Assembly: GCF_023061185.1 (NCBI RefSeq)
Contig: NZ_JAKGAK010000020.1
Coordinates: 1 to 58,375, forward strand
Origin: Chromohalobacter beijerinckii
Lineage (GTDB): Bacteria; Pseudomonadota; Gammaproteobacteria; Pseudomonadales; Halomonadaceae
Length of the DNA stretch: 58,375 nucleotides
Direction of reading: 5' to 3'
The notes under the pieces were generated by a model, which saw only the letters and a program-made list of their open reading frames with translations, ran no database searches and was not told where the DNA came from. Numbering within the stretch: position 1 is the first letter of the stretch; each line of letters begins with the position of its first letter. The position numbers and the translations under genes were made by a program. Positions 1 through 10,090 of this stretch are shown in pieces.

Positions 1-2
1 GA

Positions 3-32
3 GAGAGCCTCCGAGGACGACCGGAGGCTCTC
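3..32. terminator. Perfect 11-bp inverted repeat (hairpin)
   Basis: GAGAGCCTCCG at 3-13 is exactly complementary to CGGAGGCTCTC at 22-32, with an 8-nt loop. It is probably the terminator hairpin of a gene lying left of the window. No T-run follows on the plus strand; the minus-strand continuation falls outside the window, so orientation is undecided. Confidence 0.55.
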
Positions 33-166
33 AATCAGCATAAGCCCATGTGTCTGAATGAATTCAGCACGTCCTTGGCAGCTGAGCATCCGTCCTAGAT
101 GCAGGTATTCTGACAAATTTCGAATGCAATAAACTTAACCTGCATCAACAAAAGACTCGTAAGCGG

Positions 167-186
167 GCCAGCATCTTCATGCTGGC
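167..186. terminator. Hairpin with CTTC tetraloop downstream of the Tai-like gene
   Basis: GCCAGCAT (167-174) pairs with ATGCTGGC (179-186) around a CTTC loop. On the plus strand it is followed by TTTCCC. On the minus strand it lies about 60 nt past the stop of the gene at 245-610 but lacks a T-run, so it may be that gene's 3' hairpin or end a short plus-strand transcript. The rest of 33-244 shows nothing recognisable. Confidence 0.4.
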
Positions 187-244
187 TTTCCCGACCCAAT
201 CTTCATGGTAGAAGGCCGCATTTCACCCGACATACGCCATCATG

Positions 245-610
245 TCATTGACATGCGTACGCCTTTTTCAAGGCTTTGGTTACAACATCGCTGGCCGGTT
301 CGTTCCAGCTCCCGGAGGTGTTTTCCAGATATTGCGACACACCATCCAAGATATCGCGACCGCGAACGTCACTGGGTGCACAAATCTTTTCTCGGGATTC
401 TAACCGATCAAAAACCCCTAGTACGTATCCGGTATACGTAAAAAACTTACTAGTATCGTAGGACTCATCATCACGAAACTGCTGGTAATGGCGCTGAAAA
501 TCGAGAAGGTCGGCCCCATTGTAGAAATAGCCCCAGGCGTTGCCGATTCCCGCACTACCCAATCCGGCCACCAATATCACGCTCAATGCCCGCTTGGCGG
601 TTTGTCTCAT
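245..610 (-). CDS. Exported Rap1a/Tai-like immunity family protein
   Basis: A 121-residue protein starting MRQTAKRALS. The ATG at 610 is preceded by AGGGGTGA at good spacing; the open frame runs further upstream, but without a comparable ribosome site. The first 25 or so residues form a signal peptide (hydrophobic LSVILVAGLG, then GIGNAWG). The mature part carries the family pattern: GADLLDF near the N-terminus, a GYVLGVFD segment, a Cys-Ala-Pro motif and a C-terminal ALKKAYAC. Rap1a/Tai proteins are periplasmic inhibitors of type VI secreted Tae4 amidases, but many family members are orphan genes of unknown role. No Tae4-like effector or secretion gene is nearby, so the immunity role is only a family-based suggestion. 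It stands alone, between a hairpin downstream and a strong terminator upstream. Confidence 0.72.
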   Translation of the reverse strand: MRQTAKRALSVILVAGLGSAGIGNAWGYFYNGADLLDFQRHYQQFRDDESYDTSKFFTYTGYVLGVFDRLESREKICAPSDVRGRDILDGVSQYLENTSGSWNEPASDVVTKALKKAYACQ

Positions 611-658
611 GAAAATCACCCCTGACTCTTTGCATTCCTCAAACGTCGAAACGAAGAC

Positions 659-687
659 AAAAAAACGCCGGCTGACAATCAACCGGC
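659..687 (-). terminator. Strong Rho-independent terminator
   Basis: On the minus strand a 9-bp stem (GCCGGTTGA with TCAGCCGGC, one T-G pair, 3-nt loop) is followed by one G and seven T residues. It stops minus-strand transcription arriving from the symporter side, about 285 nt beyond that gene's stop codon, and insulates the Tai-like gene. Confidence 0.85.
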
Positions 688-972
688 AAGCCGCCACGTA
701 CAGCATGGCGAGAGAGATACGCCGGCCTTTGCAGACCGGTTGGAGGCGGATGATCTTCCACCTCTGGAGACACATGAGACCTGCGTCTTCCTTGGCGATT
801 CGGATCACATGAGCCTGCGAGGCGAGATCCGCCTCTTTCCTTGGCTGCCGGCCACCAGCCAGCGCAATCGCGCAATTCCCTTGGCAGCGTCCCAGTGACC
901 GATGATCGCTTGAATCACCTCCATCTTAGACGTCAGACCGGGCTTGGAAAAGCTTTGTACAATAGCACTTAC
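688..972 (-). other. Gene-free stretch between symporter stop and terminator
   Basis: I find no convincing coding sequence here. The open frames present have atypical composition and no ribosome site. The stretch is either a long 3' untranslated region of the symporter transcript or holds a small RNA that ends at the terminator at 659-687. Confidence 0.4.
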
Positions 973-2481
973 TCATCCTCGCGACGCCAAGTCCTCGCTG
1001 TCTGCTCCACTGAGACGACTTCTCGCGGGCGCCGCAATGGCGAAAAACCGCTCGATCACGGCTGTCGAGGCCGGGCGCGTCAAGCAAGTGATCATCACGA
1101 ATACTGGCAGATTGATCAGCAGCCCCCAGAACCCAGCGTGGATTCCCAGCGGATTGCGCCACACCAGCGTAAACAACAGTGTGACGGTAAACCCTGCCAA
1201 AATGCCGCTCAACACGCCCACCTTGGAAGCACGAGTCCAGAAGAACATGCCGATGAAGGCGGGCAATACCTGGGTGGCAAAACCCAGCCCCACGAGCAAT
1301 ATCATCACCAGATTGCTGGGCTCGGCGATGGCCACCGGTGCTACGATCAGCGCCATGATCGGCAATAGCAAGCGCCGCGCCAACTTGGCGGCGGCGGCAT
1401 CGGAAAGCTTGCAAGCCGGCTGGGCGATGTCCTTGGCGTAGGACAGCGCCACCGAATGCAAGAAGGGTTCGCAGGACGACATCGACGCGGCCAACGTGCC
1501 CGCGCCCAATAAGCCCACCAGCCAGACCGGCATCTGTTGCATGGCAAGCTCCAGAGCCACGGTATCGGCACGCGCCAGCTCAGGCAGGCTATAGATGCCG
1601 ATGAAGCCCACCACCACCATCGGCAGGATGACCACGTAATAGCTCGGCAGCCAAGTCGCGCTGCGACGAATGGTGCATGCCGATGACGCACTCATCCACT
1701 GCGTCCAGACCGGCGGCATGAACGACAGCATCGAGACGATGATCGATGTCGTCCAGAAGGCAAAGCTCATATCCCCCTGCGCGCCCGGCAAGGTCAGAAA
1801 GGCAGGATCACGCTCACTCAAAGTGGTAAAAACATCGTCGAACCAAAGGCCGCCGCCGAAGCGCTGTGACGCCCAGAGCCCAATCGCCCACGCCACCGCC
1901 AGCATCAGCACGCCCTGAAAGGCGTTGGTGATACCGATCGCACGTTGGCCGCTGGCATAGAGATAAAGGGCGATACAGCTCAAGACCACCAGCACCCCCA
2001 CCCAGATCGGTAAACGTCCAGCGCTCATGACGTGCAGAATATACGCCGCCCCAATGGTCTGCAGTACCGCATAGGCCAATGACGCGATCGACATTACCCC
2101 TGCGGCCAGGCCACCCAGCAGCGGGCTTTCATAACGATCGGCAATGGCCGCCCCTTGCGTGACATGTCCGAAACGCCGACCAAAGGCCCACACCTTAGGA
2201 CCAAAATACCAAGCCACCAACGCCAGATAGGATAGGTAGATCACCACGTAGAATACCGCAACGCCCTTGGTGTAGGCCCAGCCTGGAGCGCCCATGAAGG
2301 TGTAAGCGCTCACGCTGCCTGCGGCGATCAGCAAATAGAGCGTAACCGGCCCCATGCTGCGACCGGCGACGCCCCACTCTTCCAGCGAGTTCATCGAGCG
2401 TCCTGTCCGGGCGCGCAAGCCAAGGAAGATCGCCACGCCCAGATAAGCGAGCGTCATGATAATCGGCACACTACTCGTCAT
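973..2481 (-). CDS. Sodium:solute symporter (SSS family)
   Basis: A 502-residue integral membrane protein with about 13 hydrophobic segments, the usual length for the SSS family, which drives solute uptake with the sodium gradient. Family features include the N-terminal LEEWGVAGRSMG segment after the first helix, the AAGSVSAYTFMGAPGWAY region of helix 2-3, and GAGTLAASMSSCEPFLHS, matching the conserved helix that precedes the sodium site. The substrate cannot be read from sequence; members of this branch carry organic acids, amino acids or pantothenate. The start overlaps the stop of the small membrane gene upstream by 11 nt, so the two are translated as a pair, like the PanF/YhdT and ActP/YjcH pairs. 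The transcript probably ends at the terminator at 659-687. Confidence 0.88.
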   Translation of the reverse strand: MTSSVPIIMTLAYLGVAIFLGLRARTGRSMNSLEEWGVAGRSMGPVTLYLLIAAGSVSAYTFMGAPGWAYTKGVAVFYVVIYLSYLALVAWYFGPKVWAFGRRFGHVTQGAAIADRYESPLLGGLAAGVMSIASLAYAVLQTIGAAYILHVMSAGRLPIWVGVLVVLSCIALYLYASGQRAIGITNAFQGVLMLAVAWAIGLWASQRFGGGLWFDDVFTTLSERDPAFLTLPGAQGDMSFAFWTTSIIVSMLSFMPPVWTQWMSASSACTIRRSATWLPSYYVVILPMVVVGFIGIYSLPELARADTVALELAMQQMPVWLVGLLGAGTLAASMSSCEPFLHSVALSYAKDIAQPACKLSDAAAAKLARRLLLPIMALIVAPVAIAEPSNLVMILLVGLGFATQVLPAFIGMFFWTRASKVGVLSGILAGFTVTLLFTLVWRNPLGIHAGFWGLLINLPVFVMITCLTRPASTAVIERFFAIAAPARSRLSGADSEDLASRG

Positions 2482-2701
2482 CGCAAGAACGCTCCACTAG
2501 CCGATTGCCGATGGCCATGACACCACAACAGGCAAACACGATGACGTACGCCCATACCGCGATCAGTGGCAAGCCGAGCACCACGCAGGCTTGGTTGAAC
2601 CAACCGATCACCGGCCAGATGCCTGCTGCTATGAGCACGACGAATGCCAGAGTCAAACCCCAGCCACGGCCCGTGGTCGGCCGCACGATATAATGCTTCA
2701 T
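2471..2701 (-). CDS. Small two-helix membrane protein paired with the symporter
   Basis: A 76-residue protein with two hydrophobic segments (roughly residues 14-36 and 42-64), a basic N-terminus (MKHYIVRPTTGRGW) and an acidic C-terminus. It is the first gene of a two-gene unit and overlaps the symporter start by 11 nt. Small partner proteins of this layout commonly precede SSS transporters and are thought to help assembly or activity. I infer that role from position and topology; I do not recognise a diagnostic motif. A divergent gene starts 211 nt away at 2913. Confidence 0.7.
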   Translation of the reverse strand: MKHYIVRPTTGRGWGLTLAFVVLIAAGIWPVIGWFNQACVVLGLPLIAVWAYVIVFACCGVMAIGNRLVERSCDDE

Positions 2702-2912
2702 GAAACGTTCCGCTCAGGAAAGATGGTCTACGTTGCCAAGGCGTATGCCTTACAATGCGATACGAAAAGCGCTCATGGTAGCGCATTCATTCGCTCTAGG
2801 GGATCGACACGTGCTCGCATGTTCTTAACGGCCTATGGGCATAGTCAGTACACTTGCCATAGCATGGCGCCTACCGCTTCCTCTGTTTTTCCTCGGCGAC
2901 AAGGATGTCCTA

Positions 2913-3731
2913 ATGAAATTTTCCCTGGCCGGATTGCGTAACGCACTCAGTGGCACGGCCAGTGCCGGCTATATCGCCAAGGGAATGGTCTACTTCACGG
3001 TGGGCTGGCTGTCGCTGCTCACCACGATTGGGCTCGGTGGCCAGCAGGCCGGTACCAGCGAAGTCATTCGCGCCATCGCGCTATGGCCGTTCGGCACACT
3101 ATTGATCGGGTTGCTCGGTATCGGCCTGCTCGCCTATGTGCTCTGGCGACTCGCCCAGGCCTGGTGGGATCTTGAGCACAAGGTCAACGGCTGGAAAGGC
3201 ATCTTGCAGCGTCTCGGTTTCGCCATCAGCGGGCTTTTATACATCGCCCTGGCCTGGCAATGCGCCACGCTACTGATTCTCTCGCTAGCCAGCGGCGGAG
3301 GCAGCAGCACCTCTCAGCAAACTGCCAAGCTGCTCACCTATCCTGGCGGGCTATTCGTCTTGCTGGGCATCGGAATAATCTTTGTTTGCGTGGGGCTGCA
3401 TCAGTTTTATCGCGCGTGGAAGCGGCACTACCGGCGCAACTGGCATATCGAGGACATGCCCAAGGGCCCGATGCCGCTGCTCGAAGGCATCGCCCGCCTG
3501 GGCCTGGCGGCACGGGGCCTGGTCTTCATGATCATTGGCGTGTTTCTGTGCATTGCTGCCGTCGAGGTCGACCCCGACAATGCCGAGGGGCTGGGAGGCG
3601 TGCTCCACACACTCGCCGAGCAACCCTACGGCCGTTGGTTGCTCGGCGGTGTCTCGCTGGGCCTCGTGGCCTATGGACTCTATTGCTTCATCAATGCCGG
3701 TTATCGGCGTACACGAACGCCGCGCCTGTAA
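2913..3731 (+). CDS. DUF1206 membrane protein
   Basis: A 272-residue membrane protein starting MKFSLAGLRN. The frame is open further upstream, but AAGGATG sits just before the ATG at 2913 and earlier codons look non-coding. It shows three copies of a two-helix unit, each starting with a Gly-Tyr/Leu-Ala-Lys/Arg-Gly-type motif (GYIAKGMVY, LGFAISGLLY, LGLAARGLVF) and containing a GxGLLAYVLWRLAQAWWD-like second helix, which defines DUF1206. The molecular function of the family is unknown. It is transcribed toward the end of the urea block, and its stop lies 11 nt from the ureJ stop, with no room for a separate terminator. Confidence 0.82.
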   Translation: MKFSLAGLRNALSGTASAGYIAKGMVYFTVGWLSLLTTIGLGGQQAGTSEVIRAIALWPFGTLLIGLLGIGLLAYVLWRLAQAWWDLEHKVNGWKGILQRLGFAISGLLYIALAWQCATLLILSLASGGGSSTSQQTAKLLTYPGGLFVLLGIGIIFVCVGLHQFYRAWKRHYRRNWHIEDMPKGPMPLLEGIARLGLAARGLVFMIIGVFLCIAAVEVDPDNAEGLGGVLHTLAEQPYGRWLLGGVSLGLVAYGLYCFINAGYRRTRTPRL

Positions 3732-3742
3732 ACGACGTCGAC

Positions 3743-4348
3743 TCAGCCCATCATCAAGGCGCCGCCGGCAGCCGCGGTAGCGGCGCCGATCCCGCGTAGC
3801 CAACGATTGTCACGACGCGATAGCCACTCGCCCAGCACACGTCCCGTCAGGGTGATGGCCACGCTGGTCGCCACGAAGCCCGCCGCATACAACAACGCGG
3901 ATGCCCCCGGCGCCAATTCGCTGCCATGCGCATGGCCATGCATCAGGATGAACGCGAAAACCAGCGTGCCCCCCAGCACACTCGGCAAACGCACCAGAGT
4001 GGCCAGCAGCACCCCGGCCAGCAACACGCTCGAGGCAATGCCGAATTCGACGCCCAGCAGCGGCACGCCCATCCAGGCCAGACTGGCACCCGCCAGCATA
4101 CCCAGCGCAATCAGCAGTGGCATGGCACGGCGTAACGCGCCCGCCTGGCGGAAGCTCCATAGTCCGATGGCCGCCATTGCCAGCAAGTGATCGAGCCCGG
4201 TCAACGGATGCATCAAACCGGCCATGAAACTTCCGGCATGCGAATGCGATAGATGCCCCGGGTGCGCCAATGCAGAACCAGCGAACAACAAAGCCAAGGG
4301 GGTCAACGCCAGGATCAGATGGCGCATATGAAGACGAGACATGGACAT
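3743..4348 (-). CDS. ureJ: HupE/UreJ family nickel permease
   Basis: A 201-residue membrane protein with an N-terminal signal-like segment ending ALAHPG, about six further hydrophobic stretches, and the family motif HPLTGLDHLLAMAAIG (residues about 47-62), whose His and Asp are the presumed Ni2+ ligands. A second His cluster, LMHGHAHGSE, lies near residue 140. HupE/UreJ proteins import nickel for urease or hydrogenase. As the last gene of the ure cluster, 38 nt after ureG, it would supply Ni2+ for the urease active site. The start at 4348 is chosen because AGGAGAA lies 6-7 nt upstream. Confidence 0.88.
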   Translation of the reverse strand: MSMSRLHMRHLILALTPLALLFAGSALAHPGHLSHSHAGSFMAGLMHPLTGLDHLLAMAAIGLWSFRQAGALRRAMPLLIALGMLAGASLAWMGVPLLGVEFGIASSVLLAGVLLATLVRLPSVLGGTLVFAFILMHGHAHGSELAPGASALLYAAGFVATSVAITLTGRVLGEWLSRRDNRWLRGIGAATAAAGGALMMG

Positions 4349-4386
4349 GAATATTCTCCTTTATAGTCAGTGATAACCAGCGTGTC

Positions 4387-5049
4387 TTAGGTGCTTGACG
4401 CCACATCGGCGTCCGCCGCCTGCCCCACATGCTGCGGACGGCGCTCGGGCAGCATGCCGCGTTCGAGCATGAAGTCGACGATCGTCTCGAGCCCCACCCC
4501 GTCATACAGATTGGCGAACACGAAGGGTCGCTCGCCGCGCATCTTGCGCGCATCACGTTCCATGACGTCCAGTGAGGCATGTACTTGCTCGGCGATATCG
4601 ATCTTGTTGATGATCAAAAGATCGGACTTGGTGATACCCGGCCCGCCCTTGCGCGGGATTTTGTCCCCGGCGGAAACGTCGATGACGTAGATCGTCAGAT
4701 CGGAAAGCTCGGGGCTGAACGTCGCCGACAGGTTGTCGCCACCGGACTCGACCATCACCAGCTCGAGCCCCGGATGACGCGACTGCAACTCGTCGATGGC
4801 CGCCAGGTTCATCGAGGCATCCTCGCGGATCGCGGTGTGCGGGCACCCCCCGGTTTCCACCCCCAGAATGCGGTTGGATTCCAAGGCATCGTGCTTGAGC
4901 AGGAAGTCGGCATCCTCGCGGGTATAGATGTCATTGGTGACCACGGCGATATCGTAATGATCGCGCAGGGCCAGGCAGAGTTGCTTGAGCAGCGCCGTCT
5001 TGCCGGATCCCACCGGGCCGCCGACACCGACGCGTAGACAATGTGTCAT
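4387..5049 (-). CDS. ureG: Urease accessory GTPase UreG
   Basis: A 220-residue SIMIBI-class GTPase that powers nickel delivery to apo-urease through the UreD-UreF-UreG complex. The P-loop GGPVGSGKT is at residues 10-18, and the nickel-binding Cys-Pro-His motif is at 69-71 within [15 protein letters not shown]. The [15 protein letters not shown] and INKIDIA (guanine specificity) motifs follow. The ATG at 5049 has GGAG 7 nt upstream; a TTG codon 15 nt earlier is less likely. The gene lies 11 nt after ureF and is followed by ureJ. Confidence 0.95.
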   Translation of the reverse strand: MTHCLRVGVGGPVGSGKTALLKQLCLALRDHYDIAVVTNDIYTREDADFLLKHDALESNRILGVETGGCPHTAIREDASMNLAAIDELQSRHPGLELVMVESGGDNLSATFSPELSDLTIYVIDVSAGDKIPRKGGPGITKSDLLIINKIDIAEQVHASLDVMERDARKMRGERPFVFANLYDGVGLETIVDFMLERGMLPERRPQHVGQAADADVASST

Positions 5050-5060
5050 GTTCTTTCTCC

Positions 5061-5753
5061 TCAACTCCTGAACAACCGTGAATACTGGGTTTCATGCAAA
5101 GCGCTAGCTAACGCCAGGCCGGGCAACGCCGGTCCCAAATCATCATCTTCCAACGCCAGGGCCTCGGTGACTGCCGCAACAAGGGCCGGGCGTAGACGTT
5201 CGACGAGACGCTGAGCACTCGTCTGCCCCAGAGGCAAGGCCTTGCAGGCCACCGTCAACTGGTTTTCCAGCCACGCCCAGGCGAAGCCCAGCATGGCGTC
5301 TTCACAACTCACTCCGCGTACGCGTGCCGCCAAAGCAAAGGCCACTATGTAACCCGGCGTCTCGGGCAAAGCCGGCGTCTCGGGCACCTGATCGAGGCTT
5401 CTCAGCAAGCGCACCAGCGTGCCGCCTAGGCGTTGCTCTTCCTCGAGCAGCTCACGGGTTTCACGATTGGCTTGCAGCCAGTCATTCCAATGCGCCAAGG
5501 CCTCGGCGTCGTCCTCCGCCCAGGCACGATGGGCGCGCGCCAGCACCGGTAATTCGCAGCGGGTCAGCCCATCGTCGAGCACACCGGCGAGCCACTCGCC
5601 GAGACTCGCCTCATCATCGACCCAGCCCAGCTCCAGCGCGCTCTCGAGACCCTGCGACCAGGCGAAGGCGCCGATCGGCAACGCCGGACTGACCAGCTGC
5701 ATGAGCCCGGCCAGGGCCAGCGGATCGTGTTGCGACACCGGCTCAGTGGACAT
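5061..5753 (-). CDS. ureF: Urease accessory protein UreF
   Basis: A 230-residue all-helical protein with the family signature [21 protein letters not shown] near residues 18-38. UreF joins UreD and UreG in the complex that carbamylates the active-site lysine and inserts nickel into urease, and acts as a fidelity check on UreG. Length is typical (220-240). The start at 5753 lies inside the 3' end of ureE (11-nt overlap), so the two are translationally coupled. Confidence 0.94.
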   Translation of the reverse strand: MSTEPVSQHDPLALAGLMQLVSPALPIGAFAWSQGLESALELGWVDDEASLGEWLAGVLDDGLTRCELPVLARAHRAWAEDDAEALAHWNDWLQANRETRELLEEEQRLGGTLVRLLRSLDQVPETPALPETPGYIVAFALAARVRGVSCEDAMLGFAWAWLENQLTVACKALPLGQTSAQRLVERLRPALVAAVTEALALEDDDLGPALPGLALASALHETQYSRLFRS

Positions 5754-6237
5754 GTGCCGACGCCTGATGGTGGTGATGATCGTGACCATGGCCTTCCGCC
5801 TGGCCATAGGCGCCCGGCTCGGGATCGAACGGCGCCGCGTGATGCTCGAGCGTCGCACCCAGCCGCTCGGCCAGCTCCTCGAGCACGTGATCCGGCGGAA
5901 AGCGCACCCAGCCGCGCTGCGCGTCGCCCGCGATGGCCAGTTGTACATGCCGGTTGCCCAGGTGATAGCACAGCCGCGCCAGCGCCAGAGCGCCTTCGAT
6001 CCGTGCCGTCACTACCGGCTCGTCGGCCGCCTGCACGCGTACCACCTCGCCGCTCTCGGCACGCAGCCCGTCGCCGTCGCGCAGCACCGGGCCACGATCG
6101 AGGAACAGGCCCAGCTCGCGGCCGGCATCGCTGACCGCCTTGAGCCGCCCGCGCATGCGCGCCTCGAATGGCAACGTCAGAGTCTCGCCGGCCTGCTCCG
6201 CCGCAATCGGCCCCAGACGTTCGATCAGTTTCAACAT
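5743..6237 (-). CDS. ureE: Urease nickel metallochaperone UreE
   Basis: A 164-residue protein starting MLKLIERLG. It has the N-terminal peptide-binding domain followed by the metal-binding domain with LARLCYHLGNRH, containing the conserved dimer-interface His. The C-terminus is histidine-rich ([16 protein letters not shown]), like the Klebsiella protein, which stores and donates several Ni2+ ions. UreE hands nickel to UreG. It is separated from ureC by a GNAT gene, which is unusual. Confidence 0.94.
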   Translation of the reverse strand: MLKLIERLGPIAAEQAGETLTLPFEARMRGRLKAVSDAGRELGLFLDRGPVLRDGDGLRAESGEVVRVQAADEPVVTARIEGALALARLCYHLGNRHVQLAIAGDAQRGWVRFPPDHVLEELAERLGATLEHHAAPFDPEPGAYGQAEGHGHDHHHHQASAHVH

Positions 6238-6247
6238 AATGGCTCCT

Positions 6248-6748
6248 TCAGTATTCATGGCGAGGCGTGAGGCGCCTCCCCAGGATGGCAAGCGAGGTCG
6301 GCTGCCCATCGAGATCCGCAACCTCCGGCAGCAGTCCCCAGCGCTCGAACCCGCAACGCTGGAACAGGGCCAGACTCGGAGCATTGTGGGCAAAGATGAA
6401 CCCCAGCAGCGTCTGACGTCCGAGTGCCATGGCGGAGTCGATCAATCGTTCGACAAGCTGCTTGCCATACCCGCGCCCCTGGTGCTCACGCGCGACATAA
6501 AGGCTTGCCTCATTGGTTGCAGCATAAGCAGCCCGGCCATAGAAAGGCTGCAGGCTCGCCCATCCAACGATCTTCTCGTCCACCTCGAGGACCCATAGCG
6601 GATGGGCTTCATCATGAGCGTCGAACCATGCCTGACGCGCCTCGACCGTGACCGGCACCAGATCGGCCGTCGCCAGCCGCCCGGGTATGGATTGGTTATA
6701 GATTTCCACGATGCGAGCCAGGTCGCGGGATTGCGCATGCCGAAACAT
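6248..6748 (-). CDS. GNAT-family N-acetyltransferase inside the urease cluster
   Basis: A 166-residue acetyltransferase resembling the phosphinothricin/methionine sulfoximine acetyltransferase branch: N-terminal AQSRDLARIVEIYNQSI, the acetyl-CoA loop REHQGRGYGKQLVERL near residue 90, and C-terminal FQRCGFERWGLLPEVADLDG. Family members acetylate the amino group of glutamate-analogue inhibitors of glutamine synthetase, or other amines; the true substrate here is unknown. It lies 12 nt after ureC and 10 nt before ureE, so it is cotranscribed with urease. It is not a canonical urease accessory gene. A link to nitrogen metabolism is plausible but inferred from position only. Confidence 0.85.
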   Translation of the reverse strand: MFRHAQSRDLARIVEIYNQSIPGRLATADLVPVTVEARQAWFDAHDEAHPLWVLEVDEKIVGWASLQPFYGRAAYAATNEASLYVAREHQGRGYGKQLVERLIDSAMALGRQTLLGFIFAHNAPSLALFQRCGFERWGLLPEVADLDGQPTSLAILGRRLTPRHEY

Positions 6749-6760
6749 AAGGGAGCTCTC

Positions 6761-8460
<1,700 letters not shown>

Positions 8461-8464
<4 letters not shown>

Positions 8465-8793
8465 GGCGTTCCTCCCGCACTGGATTGGTCGAGGCTGCCC
8501 ATCACATCGCCGTGAAAGCCGTAGATATGCCGCCGACCGACGAAGGGAATCAGGGTCACCTCGCGGCTCTGGCCGGGCTCGAAGCGAATCGCCGTGCCCG
8601 CCGCCACGTCGAGGCGATAACCGCGCGTCTTGTCGCGGTCGAAGATCAAGGCCGGATTGGCCTCGGCAAAGTGATAGTGCGAACCGATCTGGATGGGCCG
8701 GTCGCCGGTGTTGGCGACCTCGACGGTGATCCGCTCGCGCCCTGCGCAGAGCTCGATCTCGCCGTCTTTCAATTGGTATTCACCGGGAATCAT
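8461..8793 (-). CDS. ureB: Urease beta subunit UreB
   Basis: A 110-residue subunit beginning [11 protein letters not shown], with the family core [18 protein letters not shown] and [18 protein letters not shown]. UreB packs against UreC in the (UreABC)3 trimer. The ATG at 8793 is preferred over upstream in-frame codons because MIPGE is the conserved N-terminus. It lies 10 nt after ureA and overlaps ureC by 4 nt. Confidence 0.96.
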
Positions 8794-8803
8794 CGAGAAC
8801 TCC

Positions 8804-9106
8804 TTACACAATGGGCGCATGCACCGTGACCAGCTTGGTGCCATCCGGGAACGTCGCCTCGACCTGCACCTCATCGACCATCTCGGCGACCCCCTCCATC
8901 ACATCGTCACGGGTCAGAATTTCACGGCCGTAACTCATCAGCTCGGCGACGCTCTTGCCGTCGCGCGCGCCTTCCAGGATCTCGAAGCTGATCAAGGCCA
9001 CCGCCTCGGGGTAGTTGAGCTTGAGGCCACGGTCACGGCGTCGTTCGGCAAGTTGCGCGGCGGAAAACAGCAGCAGCTTGTCCTTGTCTCTCGGGGTCAA
9101 TTCCAT
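8804..9106 (-). CDS. ureA: Urease gamma subunit UreA
   Basis: A 100-residue subunit of standard length with the family pattern [17 protein letters not shown] at the start and [24 protein letters not shown] in the middle. It is the smallest part of the UreABC holoenzyme. It lies 42 nt after ureD; a GAGAG element precedes the ATG. Confidence 0.96.
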   Translation of the reverse strand: MELTPRDKDKLLLFSAAQLAERRRDRGLKLNYPEAVALISFEILEGARDGKSVAELMSYGREILTRDDVMEGVAEMVDEVQVEATFPDGTKLVTVHAPIV

Positions 9107-9148
9107 ATCGGCAACTCTCTCGTGATGAATTCGGGCGTCGGGCCGTCG

Positions 9149-10090
9149 TCAGGTCATCCAGATCCGCGGCACGCTGGCCTGCCGTGACGACAGCCAGGGC
9201 CGCAGCACCTCCCAGGCCTGCTGACAAATCTCCCAGGCGGCATTGCGCTCATCGCCCAGGTAGCGCAGCAGGAGCACGTCACGGCGCTGGGTGACTGCCC
9301 AGTGCCGCGATGCCGGCAAGCATTCCCTCAGGGCCTCCACCGCGGCCTGCGGCGCCGCCAGCCCCACTGCCCAGAGCGTCGCCTGCACCGTACTGCCGCC
9401 CTGTCCCCAATAGCCGTGGAACCGTGGATGCATGGGATCGAGCGGTTGACGTTCACGCCATAGCGGGCGTCCGTCGCGCGTCAACGCGAAGCGCTGCTCG
9501 ACCCGTCCGCTGACGAACGGCAACTGGCTGGCGGGACGCCCCAGCGCCAGGACTTCCCAGCCCACGCAGCACCCATCGCCCTGCACATCCAGCGTCGTGC
9601 TCTGCATGCCACGCGCGCCGTCGAAACACAGGGTTTCCTGCGGCAGCCATTCGAGCAGCGCGCCGGACCGCACGGTCAGATGCGTGTGCTGCCCCCAGCA
9701 CACGCCATGGCTGTCGGCGCGATACAGCTTGGTCGCCGCCGGCGTGGTCAGCAGGGCATGGGCGCCGCGCTCGGCCTCGATGTCGATGCGCAGCTCGTCG
9801 CCGCTGACCAGTCCGCCCGGCGGGTGCAACAGATACACATGACAAGGCTCTGCGTAGCGAGCGTCGGGAACATGGCCCGTTTCGGGATAGAACGGCCGTT
9901 GCACGCGCAGAGGACCGTGGTGGCGAGCGCGCGTCATCCGCGTGCGCGCATCGCGGTCGCGAAAGCCCAGCGACAGGGAAGCCGCCCAGTGGCGCCGGGT
10001 GTCGAAGCGATGCCCCGAACCGCCGGACGGCGTCTGGCCCGCCTCTTCCCCGGGCGACGCCGCCTGGCCTGGAAACGACAAGTCCGTCAT
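9149..10090 (-). CDS. ureD: Urease accessory protein UreD
   Basis: A 313-residue scaffold that binds apo-urease and carries nickel from UreG through an internal tunnel. Recognisable segments are RQRPFYPE-like GPLRVQRPFYPE, CHVYLLHPPGGLVSGDEL and LLTTPAATKLYR, in the expected order, followed by the conserved WLPQETLCFDGA. The N-terminal 35 residues (Gly/Ser-rich) are longer than in some homologues. The ATG at 10090 overlaps the urtE stop (ATGA), tying urease assembly to urea transport. Confidence 0.94.
   Translation of the reverse strand: MTDLSFPGQAASPGEEAGQTPSGGSGHRFDTRRHWAASLSLGFRDRDARTRMTRARHHGPLRVQRPFYPETGHVPDARYAEPCHVYLLHPPGGLVSGDELRIDIEAERGAHALLTTPAATKLYRADSHGVCWGQHTHLTVRSGALLEWLPQETLCFDGARGMQSTTLDVQGDGCCVGWEVLALGRPASQLPFVSGRVEQRFALTRDGRPLWRERQPLDPMHPRFHGYWGQGGSTVQATLWAVGLAAPQAAVEALRECLPASRHWAVTQRRDVLLLRYLGDERNAAWEICQQAWEVLRPWLSSRQASVPRIWMT

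Noticed and set aside
3758-3787. Terminator formed by GGCGCCGC/GCGGCGCC at the 3' end of ureJ
   Set aside because: It lies inside the Ala/Gly-rich coding end of ureJ, where such GC-rich repeats arise from codon use; no T-run.
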